A DNA stretch of 64,000 bases from an uncultured Verrucomicrobiota bacterium (GTDB lineage Bacteria; Verrucomicrobiota; Kiritimatiellia; CAIVKH01). The notes below the pieces were generated by a model, which saw only the letters and a list, made by a program, of their open reading frames with translations, was not told where the DNA came from and ran no database searches. The position numbers were made by a program, and so were the translations under genes. The stretch is taken from assembly GCA_937996795.1 (NCBI GenBank), contig CALKUH010000012.1, positions 62,001-126,000 of the forward strand. Direction: 5' to 3'. Of this stretch, positions 35,528 through 44,800 are shown piece after piece (within the stretch, counting starts at the first letter, position 1; every line of letters begins with the position of its first letter).

Positions 35528-36070
35528 TCACGCCAGCAAGCCGGCGGCCACACGTTGCGCCGTCGCCGCGCTGTCCACGCGCCGCACAATTTCCAGCGCA
35601 AAGGCCATGCTCGTTCCGGGCCCCTGGCTGGTGATGAGATGATCGTCCACCACGACGCGCTCGTTCACGCGCTTCGCCGCGGTGAGTTGCTCAGCGGCGG
35701 TCGGATAGCACGTGACGCGGCGCCCCGCGAGGATGCCGGCCTCCTGCAATACCAGCGGCCCCGCGCACACGGCGCACACCCATCGACGCGCCTGGTGCAT
35801 CGCGCGAATCGCGTCGAGCACGCGCGGATCCGCGCTCAATTTGTGCACGCCGCCCAGCCCGCCGGGCACAACGATCGCATCGAAATCCAGCGGATTCACC
35901 GCATCCAGCGCCGCATCGGGCACGAGCTTCACGCCGCGCGACGCCGTCAGCGCGCCGTCCCGCAACCCCGCGGCCACGACCTGGAACTCCGCGCGGCGCA
36001 ACACGTCGATCACCGTCACGGCTTCGATTTCCTCACACCCCTCGGCCAGCAACACGAGTGCTTTTTTCAT
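35528..36070 (-). CDS. DJ-1/PfpI family protein
   Basis: 180-residue cytosolic protein of the DJ-1 group. AEGCEEIEAVTVIDVLRRA and the nucleophile elbow VCAVCAGPLVLQEAG (Cys about 100) are the family hallmarks, together with the conserved acidic residue in EGCEEIE. YPTAAEQL and TSQGPGTSMAFALEIV complete the fold. Members act as glyoxalase/deglycase-type repair enzymes or chaperones; this one's activity is unproven. It follows the TonB-like gene by 9 bases on the same strand. Confidence 0.88.
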   Translation of the reverse strand: MKKALVLLAEGCEEIEAVTVIDVLRRAEFQVVAAGLRDGALTASRGVKLVPDAALDAVNPLDFDAIVVPGGLGGVHKLSADPRVLDAIRAMHQARRWVCAVCAGPLVLQEAGILAGRRVTCYPTAAEQLTAAKRVNERVVVDDHLITSQGPGTSMAFALEIVRRVDSAATAQRVAAGLLA

Positions 36071-36079
36071 GGCCCCAGT

Positions 36080-37276
36080 CTACAGGATTCGCACCGTCAC
36101 GTCGCGCTCTTCCTTCCGCGCCCGCTGCGGGGCGGCAGCCGCCGACGGCTTGCCCGGCGCCATCACCACGTAGCCGGGATCGAACGTCCACGCGGGAAAC
36201 GTTCGCACGCGTTCGCGCTCCTCCGCACTCAGCGGCATCATCGTAAAGAGCGGAAGAATCGGCCGCCCATTCGCCTCGACGGGATACTGCACACCCTCCT
36301 GCTGCAACAGCAGCACGCCGCCCACGCGGCCGCCCGGATGCTCGCCGACCAGGATGTCGATGCGCGTCGGCTGGTCATCCGGCAGCGCGACCCAATCGCC
36401 GTACACGAGCGGCTTGCCTGCGAAACAGGGGTGCGCGTCCACAAAATCCGAGGGCGCCCACGGACTCGGATCGCCGGTCCACAGGAACTCCAGCACGGTG
36501 CGCCCGTTGATCGCCACCACGAGCAGGTCGTCGAACATGCCCACGAAGCGGAACCGTCCGCCGGTCCGCGGCTGGAGTTCGCCCGTGTAGTGCACCACCC
36601 ACTGCGTCGGCTCCATGAGATCCTGCACGCCGAACGCCGCCGGGCCCGTCGTCGCGGCGCTGTAGGGCACAAACAAATGCGAGAGATAGAGGCGGCGCGG
36701 CAACCGGTGGAAACCGGAGAAGGCCTGCGGCTTCATGCGGCCGCCCAGGATCGTGCGCACGTCTTCCACATACGACCGGCTGACGCGCAGCGCGCCTTTG
36801 GCATCGCGTTTCAAATCATACATCGTGCCGACCAGGTCGCCCTCCAGCCGATCGCTGAACCCGAACGCCGTGCCGCCCTTGCGCGCGTCGACGGCCGCCC
36901 ATGACGCATCCGGAACCAGCGGCAGGTCGGACAACACGCGCCGGGAAATTTCCACGTCGCTCTGCAACGCCGGCGCTTCGATCTCGGACTCCAGTGCGAC
37001 GGCGAGTTCCGGCGGACGCGGCAGCTCATCCAGATTCCGGGGCGCCTCCTCCGGGCTGGGTTCCGGCGCGGGATCCAACGCGAACAGCTCGTCCTTCACA
37101 TAGTCGAACTCGACGTCCGGCTGCGGCGTCAGCGTCCCGCGCGCCACCGCGAAGCGGATCAGCACGAGCGCCAGCACCGCATGAAACAGCACGGAAACCG
37201 CGCCGGGCAGCGCCCGCTTCAGGCGCCCGCGCCACACCGGCCGGCCCGCGTTCACAGGCATCGCATGGTCCGTCAT
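36080..37276 (-). CDS. TonB-like membrane-anchored protein with PA14-like domain
   Basis: 398 residues with a basic cytoplasmic start, one membrane helix (about 25-45; VSVLFHAVLALVLIRFAVA) and a Pro/Glu/Asp-rich periplasmic spacer (about 60-100) as in TonB-type proteins. Then comes a beta-rich region (about 190-370) containing GRFRFVGMFDDLLVVAING, a PA14-like carbohydrate-binding motif. There is no clear TonB C-terminal domain. The start at 37276 has AAGGAGA upstream and is preferred over a long in-frame extension with no domains. It is divergent from the sugar-phosphate transferase gene. Function unknown. Confidence 0.65.
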   Translation of the reverse strand: MTDHAMPVNAGRPVWRGRLKRALPGAVSVLFHAVLALVLIRFAVARGTLTPQPDVEFDYVKDELFALDPAPEPSPEEAPRNLDELPRPPELAVALESEIEAPALQSDVEISRRVLSDLPLVPDASWAAVDARKGGTAFGFSDRLEGDLVGTMYDLKRDAKGALRVSRSYVEDVRTILGGRMKPQAFSGFHRLPRRLYLSHLFVPYSAATTGPAAFGVQDLMEPTQWVVHYTGELQPRTGGRFRFVGMFDDLLVVAINGRTVLEFLWTGDPSPWAPSDFVDAHPCFAGKPLVYGDWVALPDDQPTRIDILVGEHPGGRVGGVLLLQQEGVQYPVEANGRPILPLFTMMPLSAEERERVRTFPAWTFDPGYVVMAPGKPSAAAAPQRARKEERDVTVRIL

Positions 37277-37393
37277 GTTGGTCTCCTTAACAGGACAACG
37301 CGCGAGCCGCCGATTCCTTGGAACTTTTTTGCCGGACCCGGCCCGCGCTTTCCCATGTTCGCGCGGGCGGCAACTCGCTAGACTGTGGGGTTT

Positions 37394-38803
37394 ATGCGAA
37401 CACGGGACAGCTTTGACGCCAAAACCAGCCTTGTGGCCGTCGTCGCCGACGCCATTGCCGTCTTCGCGGGCTTCCTGCTCGCGGTGTGGATCCGCTTCGA
37501 TTCCGGCTGGCTCGAGGTCACCCGCGGGCATCCCCCGCGCCACATGTATCTCTATGCCGCCATCGTGGTGACCATCCTGCTGCTGTTCATCTTCCGCTCG
37601 CTGGGGCTCTACCAGCGGCCGCAGTACGGCCACTTCATCGACAAGATCCCGCGCATCGTGCGCGCCTGCGGCTTCGGCGTGCTGCTTGCCATGGCGCTCG
37701 CGTTCGTCATCCAGATCGACCCGCCGTTCTCGCGTCTCGCCACCGCCATCGCGCTGGCGACGGTCACGCTGTTTGTCGTGCTCGAACGAAACATTCTCTT
37801 CGCCTGCGAGCGGCATTGGGCGAAATACCAGGCCGCCAAGCGGCGCATCGTCCTCATCGGCGCCGGCCCGCTGGCCGCGCGCCTGCGCCACAAGCTGGAA
37901 GGCGAACCGCGCCGGCGCTGCCGCGTCGCGGCGTGCATCGCGCTGCCCGGCGAAACGCCGGATCCGGATTTGCCGTCCTCCCTCGTCACCCCCTCGCTGG
38001 AGCACCTGCCCGCGCTGCTGCAACAGGAGGCCGTGGATGCCGTGGTGGTGACCCGCCCCTCCGCGCTTTCGCAGGAGCAACTGGTCGACCTCATGCTGCA
38101 CTGCGAGCGGAATCTCGCCGACTTCCTGATGGTGCCGGACCTGTTCCGCCTGCTCACCAGCCAGGTGGACATGCAAAACGTCGATGAAATCCCGCTGATC
38201 GGCGTCGGCAAATGGCCGCTCGACCATTTCTGGAACCGCATGCTGAAACGCGGCGAGGACATCGCGGGCGCGCTCACCGGCCTCATCCTTTCGGCCCCGG
38301 TCATCGCGTTCGCCGCCGCGGCCATCAAGGCGACCTCGCCCGGCCCCGTGTTCTACAAGCAGGAGCGCTGCGGCGAAAAGGGCCGCGTCTTCACGCTCTA
38401 CAAACTGCGCACGATGCGCGTGGACGCCGAGGCGGAAACCGGTCCTGTGTGGACGGCGCCCGACGATCCCCGCCGGACCAAACTCGGCGCCTTCCTCCGC
38501 CAGCACAACATCGACGAGTTACCGCAGTTCTGGAACGTGCTGAAAGGCGAGATGAGCCTCGTCGGCCCGCGCCCCGAACGCCCGCATTTCGTCGAGCAGT
38601 TCAAGGACGACATCAACCGCTACATGTGGCGCCACGTCCACAAGCCCGGCGTCACCGGCTGGGCCCAGGTCAACGGCTACCGGGGCCAGACCGACCTGCA
38701 GAAACGCATCGAGCTCGACCTCTGGTACCTCGAAAACTGGTCCCTCGCCCTCGACTTCAAAATCCTGCTCCGCACCTTCTTCGCGAAGAAGAACGCGTAC
38801 TGA
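37394..38803 (+). CDS. Undecaprenyl-phosphate sugar phosphotransferase, WcaJ/WbaP-like
   Basis: Initiating enzyme of exopolysaccharide or O-antigen synthesis, moving a sugar-1-phosphate onto undecaprenyl phosphate. The 469 residues have four N-terminal membrane helices, a Rossmann-like central domain (RIVLIGAGPLAARLR) and a fifth helix. The C-terminal bacterial sugar-transferase domain has KQERCGEKGRVFTLYKLRTM, NIDELPQFWNVLKGEMSLVG, GPRPERPHFVEQF and GVTGWAQVNGYRG. The start ATG 37394 is used; an in-frame GTG 9 bases earlier is possible. It works with the Wzc/Wza/Wzy genes on the other strand at 26-31 kb. Confidence 0.92.
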   Translation: MRTRDSFDAKTSLVAVVADAIAVFAGFLLAVWIRFDSGWLEVTRGHPPRHMYLYAAIVVTILLLFIFRSLGLYQRPQYGHFIDKIPRIVRACGFGVLLAMALAFVIQIDPPFSRLATAIALATVTLFVVLERNILFACERHWAKYQAAKRRIVLIGAGPLAARLRHKLEGEPRRRCRVAACIALPGETPDPDLPSSLVTPSLEHLPALLQQEAVDAVVVTRPSALSQEQLVDLMLHCERNLADFLMVPDLFRLLTSQVDMQNVDEIPLIGVGKWPLDHFWNRMLKRGEDIAGALTGLILSAPVIAFAAAAIKATSPGPVFYKQERCGEKGRVFTLYKLRTMRVDAEAETGPVWTAPDDPRRTKLGAFLRQHNIDELPQFWNVLKGEMSLVGPRPERPHFVEQFKDDINRYMWRHVHKPGVTGWAQVNGYRGQTDLQKRIELDLWYLENWSLALDFKILLRTFFAKKNAY

Positions 38804-38845
38804 GTCCCGCGCGCAATCCGCAATCCGATATCCGGAATGGTTTCG

Positions 38846-41800
38846 CTATTGCGGCAACCCGACGCGGATCTGGTAGGTGCGGTTGCTGGCGGCGGCGGGA
38901 TGCGGCGTGGTGAGGATGCCGTCGTCAATCCACGTCAGGATGCCGCCGGTGCCCGGGATTGCATTCGTCGTGGCCTGGGTCCAGGCCGCGTTGAGCGGGC
39001 CGCTGTTGGCGTACCACACGTGGTATTCGCGCTGCGCCTTGCTCGGGAATCGCACGACCATTCCGTTGTTGGTCGGACTGGTCGCGTTCACGCGGAAGTA
39101 ATCGGCGGCGTCGCCCGGATTGGTGTTTGAAATCCATTCCGCCGCGTTGTTCATCGTGTCGCCGTCCTGGTCGCCCGCGGCATCCGCGTTGTTGGTCGCG
39201 CTGAGGAAGCCATACTGGTCCTCAACCGTGTTCGGGATGCCGTCGCCGTCCCAGTCGGACATCATCGCGCGGAAGCGGAGGTCGAAGCTGAACGTGCCCG
39301 TGCCGAACAATTCCACCTGGTGAGTCTGCGCCTGGTTCCGCATCTGGCGCGTGAAGAACAGGTTCCCGTCATCATCCACGGCATTCGTGTTCGCATTCGC
39401 GCTGTTGCCGGCGTCGGCATAGCCGATCTCGGCATTCACGGTGAACGCGTAGCTCGTGTTCGCAAGCCGCATCACACCGCCCGCATGCTGCTCGGCGCCG
39501 AGCGTGCGCTGGCCGTTCAGCAGCAGGTCGTACAGGTTCGGCGAAAGCCCGTTGCGCAGGTACAGCGTCTGGCCGTTCATGCCGCCCGCGAGCGCGTACT
39601 GCACGCGGAAGGCCCAGCTCTTCGGCGCCAGCGTGATCGTCTTGGTGATGTCGCCGTCGGCTGACACCGCACGCCAGCCGTTCGTCCAGTTCGTAAACGT
39701 GTACAGGTGGTTCACATAGTTCGTGCCGCCGCCCTTCGTGGCGTACCAGTCCTTGAGGCCCGATGTGCGATAGGCGCGCACGTTGCCGTTCGTGAAGTTG
39801 TTGAACTCGCCCTCCCACTCGCTCTCCGAACCGGAGTAGCCGGCCGGGTTGCCCACGACCTGGAAGATGCGGCCGCTCAATAAATCGCGCGTCCACGCCC
39901 CGACCATGCGTCCGCCGATGCGCTCGAAGATCGCGAACACGCGGTCGTTGTAGAGCACGTATTCATCCTCGCCGTCGAGGTCCACGTCCTCCGCCAGCGC
40001 CTGCGGCGTCGTCACGGAGCCCGCGAACGCGGCCCACGCGTCCACGCGCTGGAACTTCCGCGCGAACCGCGTCTGCGACTGCGCATGACGCGAGAAGGAT
40101 GCCAGGTTGTCGAACGTCGTGTCGGGCGACACGTAGGTGCCGATGCTGAACCGCTCGAGGTTGTTGTTGTCCTCGTCGTGGAACGCGGTCTGGAACGCGG
40201 ACGCGTGCATCACGCCGCGCGCGAGCTTGCCGAGGTTCGTGTCCGCCACGTTCTGCACCTGCGCCCACGCCTGCGACACGATGCCGCCGAAATAGAGCAT
40301 GCCGTATTCCGTACCGAGCTTGACGCCGGGCCGGATGTCGAACCGGTTGGTCTGCAACCCGTGCTCGGCGCCGGAGAGCCCGACGTACCAGTTGTCGAAG
40401 TCGTTGCGCGCCGCGTGCTGGATGTAGTTGTGGCTCAGCTTGTTTGTCGCCACGTTGCCGCGCTCGACGACCCACCAGTTGTCGCCAAACCCGTCGCGGT
40501 TCAGGTCCACCTGCCCGGTCAGCACATCCTCCAGCGCGACCACCTCAATCCACGGGCGGTTTGCGATCCAGCGCAGGTTCCGGTCGTACGCATCGGCGTT
40601 CGCCTGCACCCCGAAGTCCTCCCAGTTGCTCAGCAGCACGAGGACCTGGTCCTGCGCGCCCGCGCGGGCGCGGCGGTTGAAGATGCCGCGCAGTGGCATG
40701 TTCATGCCGTTGTCGTTGTTCTGGAACCGGTAGTTCGACGCGAAGTTGTTAATCACGAACGTCTTCGTGCCGTTGATCCGGTTGATCATGTAGCCGCCCT
40801 GCTCCAGCGAGGCGGTGCGGCCGAGCCAGTAGAACAGATGCGTGTCCTGGTCCACCAGCGTCGCGTCGTAGCCCATCTGCGCGATCTTGTTGAACGAGTC
40901 GCCGTCGAGCACACGCTCGGGCGGCCAGAAGATCGAGCTGCTCGTGAGGTCCACGCCGTAGATGTGCTCGAGGAACTCGCGCGCGAGGTTCGCGTTGTCC
41001 ACGTTGTACTGCGGCGTGTAGTACGGCAGCACGTGGTCGGAGAAGGTGCTGCCCATCAGCCGCACCACGCCGTCGTCCGCGAGGCCCGCGATCCACTGGT
41101 TGAACGCCGGCCCGTCGCGCCACGGCGTGCCGTGCACGGGATCAACCGACGCCCACTGGATGGCCGACGCGAGCGTGGGCGTGATGTGCAGGTTCACGGG
41201 CTCGCCGTAGATTTCGTGGATCAACAGCATGCGCTGGTAGCCGGCGCCCGCGCCGTTGTTGATCAGTTTCTGGATCTCGCTGCCCGGCTGGATGTGCTGG
41301 TTGGCGTGCGCCACGAAGGCGACCTTCGCACGGCCCGCGAACGTGCCCTTGTTGTAGTAGTTCACCAGCGCGTTCTGGATGCTGCCCTGCGCCTGCCAGT
41401 AGTCCTCCGCGACGTGGTCGTCGTAGATCGTGTCGCGCACGTCGTTGCGACCGCCAATGTCGCCGGCGCCCGGCGTGCTGCCCGTGCCGCAGGAGTTGCA
41501 GGTGCCGTCCTTCGTGCTGAACACCTGGAAGTTCAGCGAATTGATGTTGCCGTTCCAGCCCGCGTCGATCAGCGCCTGGCGGTTGATGCTGAACTCGACG
41601 GCGTCGAGTTCCGAGTTGTAGTAGGACGCGCGGAATCCGGTCGAATGGTTCTGGTCGCGCCGCTCGACGCCGAACGCCGTCAGGTTGCCGCCGTGCGCCT
41701 GGATGGTCGAGTTGCTCCCCGGGTTCGTGTCCACGTACACCGCGCCGGAACCCGACTGGTACGCCGCCACCACCACCTCCCAGCGGCTGCTGGTGATGAG

Positions 41801-44800
41801 GTCCACATCGTCCGGCAGCGCCATTTCGCCCGACAGAGGATTGCCGGTGTCGATGACCACGTACAGGTCGAGGAACCCCTCCTCCGCCAGCGGCTGCAGG
41901 TCGTGCATATCCACGCGGAAGTAAAACTCGCCCGTGTCCGGTCCGCCGTCGCGCGCATAGAACGCCACGATGTCGCGCGAGGTGTCGAAGCCATCCCACC
42001 CGAGATACAGGTCGCCGCCCTGGTTGTTCGGGCCGTCGCCTTCGTACTCATCGAGCACGATCAGGTCGTCCCACTCCCAGTCGATGAACTCGCCGTAATT
42101 CGTCACGCCGTTCACGACCCCGAGCACGTTCGTGCCGCGGCCGATGATGATGGAGCCTTCCGGCGGCGGCCCGCAGTTCTCCGCCTGCCGCGGGTTCGTG
42201 CCGTTCACGAATTCCAGCAGGTTGTAGTACGCGTTGGTCGTGTTGCAGATCACGTCGCCGTCCGGATTGCCGAACGCGCCGTTGTCGGTGTTCGCGATGA
42301 TCCCGCCGGTGCGCATGTTCGTGTGGCCGATCGTGCCGTTGTCCCACGGATCGAGCCCGTACTGGACCTCCCAGCCGTCCGGCAATCCATCGCCGTCCGT
42401 GTCCTTGTTCAGCGGATCGGTCTCCGTCCACAACTCCCCGGCATTCCAGATACGGTTCGAGTTGCTGTCGCCGTCGATGCGCCCGTTGAAGTTCTTGTCC
42501 TCGCCCCAGCCGTCGCTGAGCCCATCCTCGTCCGAATCGTTTTTCGTCGGGCTCGTCTCGGTCCAGGTCTCACCGGCATTGATGAGGTTGTCCGGCCAGT
42601 TGCGCGCGAGCCACGGATCCCAGGTGGGATCAATGGGAGCGCCGTCGCCATCCACCCAGCCGTTCCGGTTCGCGTCCTCCACGCCATCCGGGATGCCGTC
42701 GTAATCCGAGTCGGGGTTGTTCGGGTCGGTCATCGTCCCGCGCACGAGCCGCGTGCGGTCGCCTCCCTCGTTCTGGCTGTTGACGCCGGGCACCTTGCCG
42801 AAGTTGTCGAGCGTATTGAAGAACGGCGGGTCGAGGTCGGACGCAAAATTGCGCCAGCCGTCGCCGTTCGTGTCCACATTGGTGTCCGTCGCGCTCAGCG
42901 GCGCGCGCCAGCCGCTTTCGAGGCCGTCCGGCAGCCCGTCGCCATCGGAGTCCGGCATCAGCGGGTCGGTCTTGCCATAAATCCGCCAGATGTGGACATC
43001 GGAGTTGTCCCACGTTTCCGAGTTCGTCGGCGGCAGGTTGGTCGCGCTGTTTTCGGCGTCGTCGTACAACCCGTCATCGTCGTCATCCAAATCGTTGGTG
43101 TTGCTGTTCACCGACTGGCGGAAGACCACGGTCGCGTTGCGCGTGGCGCTGGCCTCCACCGTGCCGACGTTGTTGTTCGTGTCCACGCGCGCGAAGATCG
43201 TGTAGCTGCCCGGCGCGGTGATGTTGGTCCACATGAAGTCCCACTTGAGCCGGTTAGCGTTCACCTGCCGCGGGTTCGGGTCCACGCGGAACGCGGTGAG
43301 GTTGGTGGCCGTCGCGCCCGGGTAGCCGGCGGTCAGCACCGCGTTCGTCGGGTTGAGCACCTGCGCCACGGCGAGGGTGTGCGTCGTGATCTTCACGCTG
43401 CTGCCGGTCTGCAGCTCCACGTCGAGGCGCGGCTGCAACAGCGCGGCGACATTCGTCACCGAATTGGTCGGGAACGGGTCGGCGATGTAGAGCTGCGTCT
43501 GCGACACGACCTGCGTGACCGTCAGGTTGAGCCCGGCGATGCGGATGGTGTTGCCCGCGCGGATGTCGTTGGTGAAGGTCGTGCCGCTGCCGGAGACCAG
43601 CGTGTTCGATTCGGTGACCGAGACGTTGCCCAGGCTCTTCGCGCGGGCAACGACGAGCGTGCTGCCGTTGACCACGTCGATCCACCCGGCCACCGGGTTC
43701 TCAACGGACGTCAGCTTGTAGGCGCTGCCCGCGTTGTTCGCGAACTCGATCCAGACCTCCTTCGCGTTGAGGTCCGTGTCCACCTGGATCGGATAACTCC
43801 GCTGCTCCGGCGCCGGCGACGCGACATCCGGCAGCACGATCACATACGGCTTGCCGACGGAATCCACCTCGGGAGGATTCACGATCGACACGAACGCGCC
43901 CGTCGCCTCGGAGAACGCGCGGATGATGCGGAACGCCTCCAGCAGCACGTTGCCGCCGGTCAGGTGCGTGACCTCGATGCTGTGCAGGAAGTTGGTGTCG
44001 CCGTTGAACAGGTCCGGCAGCGTGAACAGCAGGTCGTGCGTATCCGCCGTCGTGTTCCAGTCCACCGTGAAGTTCTTGGGCTGCGCGGAGCCGTTGATGC
44101 GGACGAGGAAGCGGCTCTTCAGCGTGTCCTCGCTGATGCTGTCGGCGAGCGACTTGCTGAAGCGCACGCGCATCACATAGTCCCACTGGTCGTTGATGAG
44201 CTGGCCGTCCGTCTGCGGGAACGCGACGAACATCGACTGCGTGGGGCCGGCGGTGTTCACGATGCGGTTCAGCGTGCGGAACCAGCCGTTCGAGTCGTTC
44301 AGCGTGAGGTTCGTGGACGACGAGATTTCCGCGAGCCGCACCTGCACCGTCGCGACGCCCGCCGCCGGGATGTTGCGGTAGGTGAAGCGCCACTCGTCGG
44401 GGAACTCGCTCTGGATGTTCAGGCTCGGCGTGACGCCGTTCGCCTTCACCCATGCGAGCTGGCCGAGCGCATTGGTGCCGTTGCCGTTCGGGTTGCCGGT
44501 GTTCGCGTCGTCGTTCAGCGGGTTGGCATCCTGGATGTTGAAGTAGACGTCGCGCGCCGTCGGGTCGGTGCGGACGACGAAACCGTATTCCTGCGACGGC
44601 AGCGTGTCGCCGTCCGCCGCCGCGAACACGATGCGGCCCGTCGGCGGCTGCGTATCGTAGTAGAACGTCTGGACAAAGGTGTTGAAGAGCGACGCCTGGC
44701 TGGTGCGCTCGAGGAAGGCGCGCCCGCGCAGGACATGGAATCCTTCGTTCAGGCCGACCTGCGTCGCGCCGTAGTCAAAGTGCGGCTTGTGCGCCACCGC